Assembly: GCF_017307055.1 (NCBI RefSeq)
Contig: NZ_JAFLEQ010000003.1
Location: forward strand, 117,730-181,729
Direction: 5' to 3'
Source of the DNA: Corynebacterium mendelii
GTDB taxonomy: Bacteria > Actinomycetota > Actinomycetes > Mycobacteriales > Mycobacteriaceae
DNA length: 64,000 nucleotides
Position numbers and translations under genes: made by a program. Below are positions 10,006-18,845 of the stretch, piece by piece. Positions within the stretch are counted from its first letter, which is position 1, and every line of letters begins with the position of its first letter. A model generated the notes under the pieces. The model saw nothing but the letters and a program-made list of their open reading frames with translations, searched no databases and had not been told where the DNA came from.

Positions 10006-11910
10006 CTACTTCATGGGCGGCCAGCCCAATGCCAGCGGAAGACGGGGCAGACCGGAAAGAAGGGTCGGGGCAAGGTGCGGCACAAGCGCAGCGATTGCCG
10101 CCAGGACCGCCGCAACCGCGATGATGATCCCGCCGGTGGTGGCACTGCCGGACTTGTCGGTGCGGGTGTCCTTCGAGCTGCCCTGGCCGGTGGTCGACGG
10201 GGTGGTGTCATCCGGTGTGGTACCGGGGGTTGTGGTACCCGGTTCGGGTTCCGGTGCCGGTGCCGTGCCGGAGACTTTGAAAGAATAGAAGGTGGTGGTT
10301 CCGGACCACTCATTTGCGACCATCACCATGTCCGCCCCGGTGGGGGAGAGCTTGGCCGGAATGAAGTGCACTGATTCGGGCGAAAAATCACCGGCGCCGG
10401 GATCGTCCACATCTTTTGTCGGATCGAAGTTGGCGACAAAAGTCTGGAAAGAGGCTTCTGCCGGGTCGGTGATGTCGTAGACCATCACCCCGGAGGCGCG
10501 TTCCAGACCGATCAGGGCGAAGGTGCGGTCACCGACCCTGGCCACTTCGGCGGCCTCCGGCTCGGAGAGTTTATCGTCGCTGCGCCACCCGTCAAGCATG
10601 GTGGCCAGATCCCCGTTCTTGGCGATCACCTCAGCGAATTCGGAACCGGAATTGAACACCCGCTCACCGGTGGAGGCGTTGTAGATCGAAAAACCACGGC
10701 CGCCGAAGGCATAGAGTTCGGAGTAGCAGTCCCGGTCGGCATCCCGGCCCATGTCAGTGAGTACTTTCAGCCGACCCAGCTGTGTGTCCTGTGTGAGGGC
10801 CTTGATTTCCTCGCCGGACATGTCCGCGAAATCGTCGCAGAGATCGAGTTTTTTCACCCGTTGTTCATCGGTGTACTTGTTGGGTTTTTTGCCGTACTCG
10901 CGGCCGTCGCCCTCGTTGGCGGTGACAATGTAGGTGGTGCCGTCCTTGGTGAAGCTGGTGATGCCGTCAGGCATGGGCAGGCCCTTGACCGGCCAGTTTT
11001 TCAGTTCGAAGGTCTCGTCTTTGTCCGAGAAGTCTGTCTTCACTTCGCGGTAGTCGACATATCCCAGGCCGAACACCTTGGTCACTGCCGCGTTGTCAAT
11101 GTCGATGACGGCGATGGCGTTGTTTTCCTGCAGAGCGACATAGGCGGTACCGCCTGAAATGGTGACGTATTCCGGTTCGAAATCTTTGGCGGCAGTCGAC
11201 CCGGGCCTGATCCGCACACCGGCCGGCGGATTGTCGTTGTATGCGTCAAAGGCCACCTCACGCACCTGATCCTGCCCGGGGGCAGTCACCGTGTCGGCAA
11301 GCGTGATAATCGATACGCTCCCTTCCGGGTCGACGGAATTGTCGTCGGCGGGTTCGCCCTCATTGGCCACCACGGCAAACCGTCCGTCCGGCGAGATTTT
11401 CACCATATCCGGCAGATACCCCAGCTCGACCGAGCCGAGCACTCCCTTGTCGGTATCGGCCGCGCCATCGAAGAAATAGGCCTTTCCTTTCCGCGTGGCT
11501 TTGGCGTCGCCTTTCGGATTGGCGACCACCACAGCCAGACCGTCGGCGCGCACATCGACGGAGTTGACGTCGACCCCATCGCCGATGGCCAGCGAATAGA
11601 GTTTCACCGGCTTGTTCGGATCCGCCAGACTGACCACATCGACGGTGGCTGACTGCGCATTGGTGATCAGTGCATGCTTGCTCGCCGGGTGGTACACCGC
11701 GATTTCGGCGGCCGACTGCTGTGTCACCCCCGAGTCGTAGGTGGAAAAAGGCACCATGGTGACATCGCTTCCCCCGGCGGCGTTGACGGTGATCGGGTAT
11801 GCGGCGCTGTCAGCGGTGGCCTGCGGGGCGGCGGCAGTGGTGGCGACAGTAACCCCCAGGGCGGTCACTGCTGCAACAAGGCGGGTGCGGCTGCGGTTAC
11901 GAGGGGACAT
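10006..11910 (-). CDS. Secreted choice-of-anchor I family beta-propeller protein
   Basis: Exported protein with a predicted extracytoplasmic beta-propeller; its substrate is unknown. I chose ATG 11910 because GGAGAG lies 6 nt upstream and the product (634 residues) opens with a signal peptide (MSPRNRSRTRLVAAVTALGV, ending in ATADSA). The mature part shows repeated propeller blades (SPDGRFAVVANEGEP, KDGTTYIVTANEGDGREYG, ADMVMVANEWSGTTTFYSF), the pattern of choice-of-anchor I proteins. A Pro/Thr-rich linker (EPEPGTTTPGTTP) and one hydrophobic helix near the C-terminus (GGIIIAVAAVLAAIAALVP) suggest membrane anchoring without a sortase signal. It stands alone, with a 1.1-kb gene-poor stretch upstream. 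Confidence 0.85.
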   Translation of the reverse strand: MSPRNRSRTRLVAAVTALGVTVATTAAAPQATADSAAYPITVNAAGGSDVTMVPFSTYDSGVTQQSAAEIAVYHPASKHALITNAQSATVDVVSLADPNKPVKLYSLAIGDGVDVNSVDVRADGLAVVVANPKGDAKATRKGKAYFFDGAADTDKGVLGSVELGYLPDMVKISPDGRFAVVANEGEPADDNSVDPEGSVSIITLADTVTAPGQDQVREVAFDAYNDNPPAGVRIRPGSTAAKDFEPEYVTISGGTAYVALQENNAIAVIDIDNAAVTKVFGLGYVDYREVKTDFSDKDETFELKNWPVKGLPMPDGITSFTKDGTTYIVTANEGDGREYGKKPNKYTDEQRVKKLDLCDDFADMSGEEIKALTQDTQLGRLKVLTDMGRDADRDCYSELYAFGGRGFSIYNASTGERVFNSGSEFAEVIAKNGDLATMLDGWRSDDKLSEPEAAEVARVGDRTFALIGLERASGVMVYDITDPAEASFQTFVANFDPTKDVDDPGAGDFSPESVHFIPAKLSPTGADMVMVANEWSGTTTFYSFKVSGTAPAPEPEPGTTTPGTTPDDTTPSTTGQGSSKDTRTDKSGSATTGGIIIAVAAVLAAIAALVPHLAPTLLSGLPRLPLALGWPPMK

Positions 11911-12988
11911 GGACACTCTCCGTGGGATGCTCGGCTGCTGCTTTGATTCTGCGGGTGAATGCGCATGGGTGCGCCATCGCTCAACCCGCATCACCCTGCT
12001 TACGGGGGCCGGCTGTCACAGGGGTGCACAGCCGATGACCGGCAGATGAAAAAAGCGGAAAAACAACGTCAAAAACACCGCAGGCGTTGCGAATCGAACA
12101 GCTACGTCGGCGAAGCACCAGCCCGGTAGGGGGAAAATTGCCCAGCGGTCTTTTTCGGGATGGGCGGGGGTTGGGGCAGGAGTGCCGGTGGGTGCATCAC
12201 GGAAAAACGATGGGGTAGGGCATGCCTGCGGCCTGCGGCAGCATGACCCGTCACAGGGGCGGGCAGCCTGGAGAGGGGATCGTCACAAAAAGAGTGACTA
12301 CACACGCACAGGTCTCAGGGGTTGGCCTGCCTGGCTGTTTGCCGCATCCGGCGGGGTGATCTCCGGCAGTGGTCTCCGCCATCCAGGGGCGGCATGGGAC
12401 CGGGTACGGGCAATCTCCCGGCACCCCGGTTGCAGACCATGGTGTCGGTTGACCCGAAAAACCCACACGAAGATGAGGTCTGTCCCCCCAACCCGGACTG
12501 TCCGTGCCATGGTTGTGCGCTGTCAACTACAGCCGTTGCCACCGGTGACGCGCCGGGCGGCCCTGGCACGGCGTGCGCCACCGGTGCCGCAGAAGCATTG
12601 CGGCCCCAGGTCTTCAGTGGGTGGTGTGCCCGGTTCCACTGATCCGGTGCCCAGCAAAAACGGCACCGGGTTTCGGGCAAGCAGCCAAGACAAACCGTGT
12701 CGATCCCACCCGGGAATGCCGCCGGCCGGGGATCAGCATGACACGGGGTGAGGGCCGCTTCTTCCGCCGCCGGGCACCGACAAGCCGACTGCCGCAGGTG
12801 TGGCGGTGCGAAAAAAGACATCACGGTGGCCGATGTTCCGGCCAATGCCACCAACCGGCCGCCGCATGTGCTGTGGTCTGCCCGGTAGCCGATCACAGCC
12901 GTCCTCGCGCCGGGTGAGGTGTTTTCAATACACAGCCCACCCGGCGTGGTTGTTGCCCCTTTCCCCTCTGGCCGGCAGGGAAAAGGTT
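11911..12988. other. Gene-poor stretch of about 1.1 kb
   Basis: No supported gene. Several overlapping ORFs on both strands are high-GC read-through: none has a signal peptide, recognisable domain or ribosome binding site. I found no tRNA, IS end or strong terminator. The left end carries the promoter and leader of the propeller-protein gene. Confidence 0.5.
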
Positions 12989-13324
12989 CTACTTGCCCTG
13001 GAAAGCGGGGCCGAACATGGCCCCCAGCTGCTGCGGCAGGCCGGGGACGGTGTGCACCAGTGCGGCGGCAATGGCGGCAATACCCAGCACTGTGGCGATC
13101 ATGCCGACGGTGACACCGCCGACAACTTTGGTCGCCGAGGTCACCCCGTCGGCGGCGGTGTTATTCGATGAGCCGTCACTGTTGGTGGTGGCGTTGTCGG
13201 CGGTGGCGGCCGGCGGCTGGGTGGTGGCGGTGGCCACCGCCGGACAGACTGTGCCTGCAACAGCCAGCGATGCGGCGGTCAGCAGCCCTGCGATGCGGCG
13301 GGTTGCGGTGCGTTGCGTGATCAT
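12989..13324 (-). CDS. Small exported protein with C-terminal membrane helix
   Basis: Unrecognised 111-residue protein. ATG 13324 is preceded by a strong GGAAGGG site. It has a signal peptide (MITQRTATRRIAGLLTAASL... PAVATA), a Thr/Asn/Ser/Asp-rich low-complexity middle of about 35 residues, and one C-terminal hydrophobic helix (VGMIATVLGIAAIAAALV) followed by a short tail, VPGLPQQLGAMFGPAFQGK. This plan (exported, disordered, single membrane anchor) is the one the propeller protein ends with, so a surface-display role is possible. It is divergent from ilvA. Confidence 0.68.
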   Translation of the reverse strand: MITQRTATRRIAGLLTAASLAVAGTVCPAVATATTQPPAATADNATTNSDGSSNNTAADGVTSATKVVGGVTVGMIATVLGIAAIAAALVHTVPGLPQQLGAMFGPAFQGK

Positions 13325-13496
13325 GGTTTCGGTTTCCCTTCCAAAGGCGTCGTGTGTCTTTTCGGGTGAAGCTACCCTACGGCGGGTCCGGTTGGCCAGA
13401 CAGGCACCGGACAGACACCGCAAAAAATAATCCGCCGGCCGGTGGTGGTGCCGTCCACAGTGCGGTGGCGGTGTGAAAACAACAGCGCCGCCGGTC

Positions 13497-13502
13497 TACA
13501 CT
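13497..13502 (+). promoter_or_regulatory. -10 element of ilvA (leaderless)
   Basis: TACACT ends 8 nt before ATG 13511 and no Shine-Dalgarno sequence is present, so transcription probably starts at or next to the start codon. Confidence 0.5.
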
Positions 13503-13510
13503 TTTGGTCC

Positions 13511-14800
13511 ATGGAATCCAGCACTGCGACCACGCCCGTATTCCCCCCCGTGCGCGCGGCCGATATTCAGGCCGCACAAGCACGGATTTCGTCGGTGATT
13601 GCGCCCACACCGCTGCAGTACTGCCCCCGGCTGTCGGAGGCCACCGGCGCGGAGGTCTACTTGAAAAGGGAAGACCTGCAGGATGTGCGCTCCTACAAGA
13701 TCCGCGGTGCCTACAACAATGTCGCCCAGTTGAGCGACAGCCAGCGGGCCGCGGGCATTGTGGCGGCCTCCGCCGGCAACCACGCCCAGGGAGTGGCCTA
13801 CGTGTGCCGCACCCTGGGGATTGAGGGCCGTATCTATGTGCCCGACCAGACGCCGAAACAGAAACTCGACCGCATCCGGGTCCACGGCGGGGACAAAGTG
13901 GAACTGGTGGTGACGGGAAGAAACTTCGATGAGGCGTCTGCTGCGGCGAAAGCCGATGCCGACAAGACCGGGGCCACGGTGGTCGAACCCTTCGATGCCC
14001 GTGACACTGTCATCGGCCAGGGAACCGTGGCCGCGGAAATACTCGCCCAGCTGACCAGTATCGGAAAATCAGCCGGGGCCATCTATGTGCCGGTCGGTGG
14101 CGGCGGGCTGATCAGCGGCATCACCAGTTATCTGGCGGATATGGCACCGCGCTGCGCGGTCTACGGGGTGGAACCGGCCGGTGCTGCCTCCATGACGGCG
14201 GCGTTGGAAGCCGATGGGCCTGTCACCCTGGACAATGTTGATCCCTTCGTCGACGGGGCGGCGGTCAAACGCATCGGTGAGGTTCCCTACCGGATCATCG
14301 ACGCCAACCGTGGTCGGCTGCACATGATGACCGTCTCCGAAGGGGCGGTGTGCACCGAAATGCTGGGCCTGTACCAAAACGAGGGCATTATCGCCGAACC
14401 CGCTGGGGCGCTGTCGGTGACGGGTTTGGTCGAATGCACCCCGAAACCGGGGCAGACTGTGGTGTGCGTTGTCTCCGGGGGAAATAACGATGTGCTGCGC
14501 TACGCCGAGATCATGGAACGCTCCCTGGTGCACCGGGGGCTGAAACACTACTTTTTGGTCAACTTCCCGCAGGAACCCGGACAGTTGCGGATGTTCCTGG
14601 AGAAAATCCTCGGCCCCAACGACGACATCACCCTGTTCGAGTACCTCAAACGCAACAACCGGGAAACCGGAACCGCACTGGTGGGCCTGCAGCTGGGCAC
14701 TGCCGCCGACCTGCCCGGTCTTCTCGAGCGGATGAACAGCTCCCGTATTTCCTGCCAGCAGCTCAAACCCGGCACCCCGGAATACGAATTCCTCACCTAA
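13511..14800 (+). CDS. ilvA: Threonine dehydratase (biosynthetic, IlvA type)
   Basis: Cytoplasmic PLP enzyme converting L-threonine to 2-oxobutanoate and ammonia, the first step of isoleucine synthesis. It has 429 residues from ATG 13511; an extension upstream to 13442 would read through the promoter-like hexamer. The PLP lysine is K63 in RSYKIRGAYNN. Substrate loop SAGNHAQG and glycine loop VGGGGLISG follow in order. From about residue 340 a regulatory C-terminal domain is visible (GLKHYFLVNFPQEPGQLRMF), which usually mediates isoleucine feedback; it is short, as in corynebacterial IlvA. The gene is alone on this strand and no leader-peptide attenuator was seen. Confidence 0.93.
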   Translation: MESSTATTPVFPPVRAADIQAAQARISSVIAPTPLQYCPRLSEATGAEVYLKREDLQDVRSYKIRGAYNNVAQLSDSQRAAGIVAASAGNHAQGVAYVCRTLGIEGRIYVPDQTPKQKLDRIRVHGGDKVELVVTGRNFDEASAAAKADADKTGATVVEPFDARDTVIGQGTVAAEILAQLTSIGKSAGAIYVPVGGGGLISGITSYLADMAPRCAVYGVEPAGAASMTAALEADGPVTLDNVDPFVDGAAVKRIGEVPYRIIDANRGRLHMMTVSEGAVCTEMLGLYQNEGIIAEPAGALSVTGLVECTPKPGQTVVCVVSGGNNDVLRYAEIMERSLVHRGLKHYFLVNFPQEPGQLRMFLEKILGPNDDITLFEYLKRNNRETGTALVGLQLGTAADLPGLLERMNSSRISCQQLKPGTPEYEFLT

Positions 14801-15217
14801 AACCAGCCGCGTCCCGCCGCAGGGGCCGGGGCCGGCAAACCCGCAGCAACCCACTACCTTCCCCGCAGCCCCGGCCCCCATGCTCTGCAGGCGGCGGTGG
14901 ATGTCGAGGTTTCCCGCTGGCACCACCCGAAGGCAGTGTCTGTGACCGCCTGGGTGACGGCGGCGCGGATGCGCGCCTGCCGTGTCGGGTGCCGCGGGGG
15001 AGAAAGAACAACCCCGGGGGATGTGGTGACTGCCCTTGTTCCGCCCGTCACCAACCGGATGCCGGTGACGCCGCGGGATCGGGCAGGTGCTTTTATCCGC
15101 AAGCGGTGCAGACGGTCGGGCATCCGCGGCGGTAGTGTGTGAGCGGGGGCGGGAAAAGAAAAAGTTTTCAGCCGCACCGCACCACCGGCGGCAAGTGAGA
15201 TGGGGTGGAAGGACACC
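14801..15217. other. Spacer between ilvA and the MFS exporter
   Basis: About 415 bp with no supported gene. GC-rich GGGCCGGGGCC-type repeats just after ilvA could fold but lack a T-run. No operator for the exporter could be recognised. Confidence 0.4.
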
Positions 15218-16741
15218 GTGGCGCATTCTGTGACAACGACAGATCTCTCCCGGCCGCTGCCGCACCGGTGGTGGGGGCTGGCGGTGCTCAGTGTCGGCGT
15301 GGCGGTCCTGGCCGTCGATGCGACAGTACTCAACCTGGCGGTCCCGGCGATCACCGGTGATCTTGACCCCACCGCCACCCAGCTGCTGTGGATCGTTGAC
15401 GTCTATGCTTTTTGCGTGGCCGCTTTTCTGGTGACCTCCGGGACACTGTCGGACCGGGTGGGGCCGAAAAAAATACTGCTCGCCGGGGCCATGGTGTTTG
15501 CGGTCGTCTCGGTGCTGGCGGGGCTGGCGCCCACCGCCGGGTGGCTGATTGTGTGGCGGGCCGCCCAGGGGGTGGCGGGCTCGATGCTCATGCCCGCCAC
15601 GTTGAGCCTGATCGGGGAACTGTTCGACGACGAGAAAGAGAAATCTTTCGCGGTGTCGGTGTGGATTGCCGTCTATGCGGTCGGTGCCGCGGCAGGCCCG
15701 ATCATCGGCGGGGCACTGCTGGAGCATTTCCATTGGGGGAGTGTGTTTTTCATCAATGTCCCGCTGTGCGCGATCATTGCCGTCGGTGTGTCTGTCCTGG
15801 TTCCCGAAGCACCGGTTGACCGGGCCGAACGTTTCGATCTGCCGGGCGCGGTGCTCACGGCGGTGATGCTGTTTTCCATGGTGTACGCGGTCAAAAGTCT
15901 CACCGTCCACGGCCTGTCGCCTGCCGGGTTGGCCTGCGCTGTGGTGGCGGTGGCCGCAGGGTGGCTCGCCAGGCGGCATCTGCTGCGGGTGAAACATCCG
16001 CTCATTGATCTGAAGCTTTTTCACAACCGGGCGCTGTCGACGGTGATAGCCGTCAACTTCGTGCAGATGTTCATCTATCTGGGTGTGCTGTTCTACATCA
16101 GCCAGTATCTGCAGGTGGTGTTGGGGCTGGGGCCGGAATCCGCGGCCCTGCACATGGCGCCGGGGCTGTTGTGTGCGGTGATCGGAAATTTGACGACCGG
16201 GAAAGTGATGACCAGATACCGGCCCCGCACCCTCATTCTGGTCGGCATGACCGTCACCTGCCTGGGATGTCTCATCTTTGCCGCCTGCGGGGCGGGACTG
16301 TTTGCCGCCTCCGGGCACACCGCCCTGGTGGTGGCCATAGGGTTGATGGTCACCAGTATCGGCGGCGGGATCGTTGATCCGGTGACCAACTATTTCATTG
16401 TCTCCACCGCGCCGAAAGGCAAAGCAGCCGCAGCAGCCTCCCTGTCGGAGACCGGATACGAAATGGGTGGGGCTTTCGGCATCGCGATCCTGGGTTCGGT
16501 GGTGGCCGCCGTCTACCGGATGGGGGTTGACGCAACCGGGCTGCTGCCGGAAGCCGCCCGCGAATCGGTGACCACAGCACACCGGCTGGCTGAGTCACCA
16601 GCGGCAGCAGCCGCCGCCGACCAGGCGTTTTCCACAGGTGTTCTGGTGGCCAGTGTGGTTGCGGCAACCGTGACAGCTGTCGCCGTTGCCGCGGTGGTGG
16701 TGGTGATTCCGGCCCGTGCCGCCCGGCCGGCAGTGGGATAG
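15218..16741 (+). CDS. MFS drug/proton antiporter, DHA2 (EmrB/QacA) family
   Basis: Integral membrane exporter with about 14 hydrophobic segments over 507 residues, as in the DHA2 family. I chose GTG 15218 because GGAAGG lies just upstream; ATG 15200 in the same frame is an alternative adding six residues. Family motifs: LAVPAITGDLDPTATQLLWI in the first two helices, SDRVGPKK in the loop after helix 2, and GSMLMPATLSLI and AGPIIGGALLEHFHWGSVFF in helices 4-5. Substrate is unknown. No regulator gene is adjacent. Confidence 0.88.
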   Translation: MAHSVTTTDLSRPLPHRWWGLAVLSVGVAVLAVDATVLNLAVPAITGDLDPTATQLLWIVDVYAFCVAAFLVTSGTLSDRVGPKKILLAGAMVFAVVSVLAGLAPTAGWLIVWRAAQGVAGSMLMPATLSLIGELFDDEKEKSFAVSVWIAVYAVGAAAGPIIGGALLEHFHWGSVFFINVPLCAIIAVGVSVLVPEAPVDRAERFDLPGAVLTAVMLFSMVYAVKSLTVHGLSPAGLACAVVAVAAGWLARRHLLRVKHPLIDLKLFHNRALSTVIAVNFVQMFIYLGVLFYISQYLQVVLGLGPESAALHMAPGLLCAVIGNLTTGKVMTRYRPRTLILVGMTVTCLGCLIFAACGAGLFAASGHTALVVAIGLMVTSIGGGIVDPVTNYFIVSTAPKGKAAAAASLSETGYEMGGAFGIAILGSVVAAVYRMGVDATGLLPEAARESVTTAHRLAESPAAAAAADQAFSTGVLVASVVAATVTAVAVAAVVVVIPARAARPAVG

Positions 16742-16866
16742 CCGGGGGTGGCCTGAGACAGCGGAAGCTCTACATTGTGGGGCGTGGGTGGGGCATACTC
16801 GCCGGTGACAGTGAAGTGTGCTGCCGGGAATGCTCCGGCAGCACCCGGCCACAATTGGGGGCAGTA

Positions 16867-17745
16867 GTGCAAACAAACAACCGGCCATCCCGCCGCAGCC
16901 GGCTACTGGCCGTGGCGGCCGTGACAGCCGCGGTGCTGGGCGCCCTGTCGCCTGCGGCAGTATCGGCCGAACCTGCCCCGGTCACGCCCTGTGTGAGCGT
17001 GGCCGGCGGCACCGCCATCCACTACACCTCTGATGCGGGCTGGTTTTCCATTCCACAGCCACTGGACAAAGCCACCCCGGATACGGCCGCACACCATGGG
17101 TCACCACCGGGTAGGGCCGGCCGACCGGCCCCCGGCCCTGCGGTGGAGCGGATGGTCATTGATCCGGCAGCAACCCGGGTGGAATCGACCACACAGGCTG
17201 TGCTCAGGCACCGGCAGGCCACCGCCGATCATCCGGCACAGGGCAAAATCCGGCTGCACGACGATATCGGCAACTACATCGACAATGTGACCGTGCACAT
17301 CGACGGCGGCACACTGGCGATGTTCGGCGACCACCATTTCCAGAACGGGCCGGGCCACCACTGGTACTCCACCACCCAGACACGGTTTGCCGTGGGGGAG
17401 ATAAAAAAAGACGGCCCCGCCCCCGTTTTCACCGGCGATCACCCCGAACAGACGGTGACCTACCTGGTGAAACCGGTGTCCTGGCAAGCACCTGACGGGG
17501 ACAGCAAAGGCTACAACAAAGCCCGCTACCTCACCCTCACACTGACCACCGGAACCTGCAGCAACGGCACCGGTAACACCGGTGACCACCCCGGCAGCAC
17601 AGACAGGGACACAACCGGCGGCACCGGTGATCAGGCAAGCGGTTCATCCCGCCGGGCCGCAGCAGTATCCCCACTGGCTGTTGTTGCGGTACTGGCCGCA
17701 GGTACAGGCCTTCTGGCTGCGCTCGCCGGAGCACTCGCACCTTAA
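16867..17745 (+). CDS. Exported membrane-anchored protein, possibly HtaA-like
   Basis: The 292-residue product from GTG 16867 (GGGGG just upstream) begins with a signal peptide (QTNNRPSRRSRLLAVAAVTA... AAVSAEP). The mature part has one Cys near its start (TPCVSVAGGTAIHYTSDAGW) and one near its end (TLTTGTCSNG), a central motif IDNVTVHIDGGTLAMFGDH, a Gly/Thr/Asp linker and a final hydrophobic helix (PLAVVAVLAAGTGLLAAL). The central motif and the overall plan resemble the HtaA haem-binding family of corynebacteria, but only weakly, so the family call is tentative. The next gene repeats the same plan (IDHLVVHVDGAQLSLVGQ plus two Cys), which makes the two likely paralogues. Confidence 0.65.
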   Translation: MQTNNRPSRRSRLLAVAAVTAAVLGALSPAAVSAEPAPVTPCVSVAGGTAIHYTSDAGWFSIPQPLDKATPDTAAHHGSPPGRAGRPAPGPAVERMVIDPAATRVESTTQAVLRHRQATADHPAQGKIRLHDDIGNYIDNVTVHIDGGTLAMFGDHHFQNGPGHHWYSTTQTRFAVGEIKKDGPAPVFTGDHPEQTVTYLVKPVSWQAPDGDSKGYNKARYLTLTLTTGTCSNGTGNTGDHPGSTDRDTTGGTGDQASGSSRRAAAVSPLAVVAVLAAGTGLLAALAGALAP

Positions 17746-17775
17746 CGAGGCCCGCTTGCCGCCTTCCGGTTGTAG

Positions 17776-18623
17776 CCCGACACAGACCGGTCCCATCGGC
17801 TACTGCCGGTGCTGACCGCGGCTGCCCTGTGTCTTGTGCTATTGGCAAGATCACCCCCGCCACAGCAGAGTCCACCGGGTCGACGGGACCAATCGGGAAC
17901 ACGGCAGATAACTGTGTGGTCGGCTACACCGGTGAAGTCACCATCGGCTACCACGCGGTGCCGGTGGCCCCGGATCCGAGGCTGCCGCCTTTCGACCCGG
18001 GTGCTGCACCCACACCGCCGCTGTGGCGGTTCACCATTGGTGAGGGCGCGAAGACCACTGCCACCGATGCGGCAGTTTTTCCGCTGGACGGCACCATCAC
18101 CGCCTACCGGTTGGGTGATATGCCGGGCGGGCTGCCGCCACAGGGTGCGCCGGACGAGCGAAAGCAGGTTATCGATCATCTGGTTGTGCATGTCGACGGC
18201 GCACAGCTCAGCCTGGTGGGGCAGGTGGCCGCCACCGGACACAGGCGGGACACCACCGGTGTCACCATTGCCACCGGCCAGCCGGCAGAACCGTTCAGCA
18301 CCGCGGCCAGCAACCGGTCCACGGTGACAGTGGCGAGCCTTACGGCAATGACCAGCGGCACCCTGATGGGTACCCCGGACAGGTTTGCCTCGGTGCATTC
18401 GCTGATCGGCCCGGTCATGACCCTTGAAGCCACCGCCGACCGGGACTGCGGGAACCCTTCCCGCCCGCCGGTACGCCCCGCGGAGATACCGGCTGCCACC
18501 AGTACCGCCGGGAGCAGCCCGGCAGCAGTATTTGGCGGCACCGCCGCTGTGGTGGGGATTATCGGGTTCTGCGCCCTACTGGCCGGAGTTGTCCTGTCCC
18601 TGCCCGGCACACCGCACCGGTAA
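17776..18623 (+). pseudogene. Second HtaA-like exported protein, signal peptide apparently out of frame
   Basis: The main frame is open from GTG 17829 to 18623 (264 codons) and encodes a paralogue of the preceding protein: Cys near the start (CVVGYTGEVTIGYHAV), motif IDHLVVHVDGAQLSLVGQ, second Cys (ATADRDCGNP) and a C-terminal hydrophobic helix. In that frame there is no hydrophobic signal peptide. One appears in another frame just upstream (17776-17826: RSHRLLPVLTAAALCLVLLA), followed after the frame change by ITPATAESTG, which would be a normal cleavage region. I read this as an indel near 17820-17850 in the strain or in the assembly. No ATG or GTG precedes the signal in its own frame before a stop at 17773, apart from GTG 17809. 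If intact, the protein may be cytosolic or use another start. Confidence 0.55.
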
Positions 18624-18761
18624 AAACCACACCCCTCTTTTTTGCGGTCACGCGCCCGGTTGGTCTGCCTCGGCCAGATTTGTGGCCGAAGGACCAAACG
18701 ATCTGGGGCGGGAAGAGAAAAAAGAGCAAATCCGCGGCAACGAGAAGACGGGGGGAACGCT

Positions 18762-18804
18762 AAAAAACACGCCCCCCGGCGGTACAAGGTGTACCGCCGG
18801 AGGG
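18762..18804 (-). terminator. Rho-independent terminator of the DUF4921 gene
   Basis: A long stem (18772-18786 against 18790-18804, one mismatch, loop AGG) is followed on the minus strand by a run of six T (18762-18767). It lies just past the stop of the minus-strand gene ending at 18846. This is the best-formed terminator in the window. Confidence 0.85.
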
Positions 18805-18845
18805 GGTGCGGGGATAAGTCGGTGGGGTGGCTTTTTTCGACCGTG

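Noticed and set aside
12060..12125. Possible tRNA around a GTTCGATTC sequence (minus strand)
   Set aside because: The flanking bases do not form a T-stem and there is no cloverleaf.
14069..16582. 837-codon minus-strand ORF opposite ilvA and the MFS gene
   Set aside because: Mirror of two well-recognised genes in GC-rich DNA; His/Gly/Gln-rich translation is typical of antisense frames.
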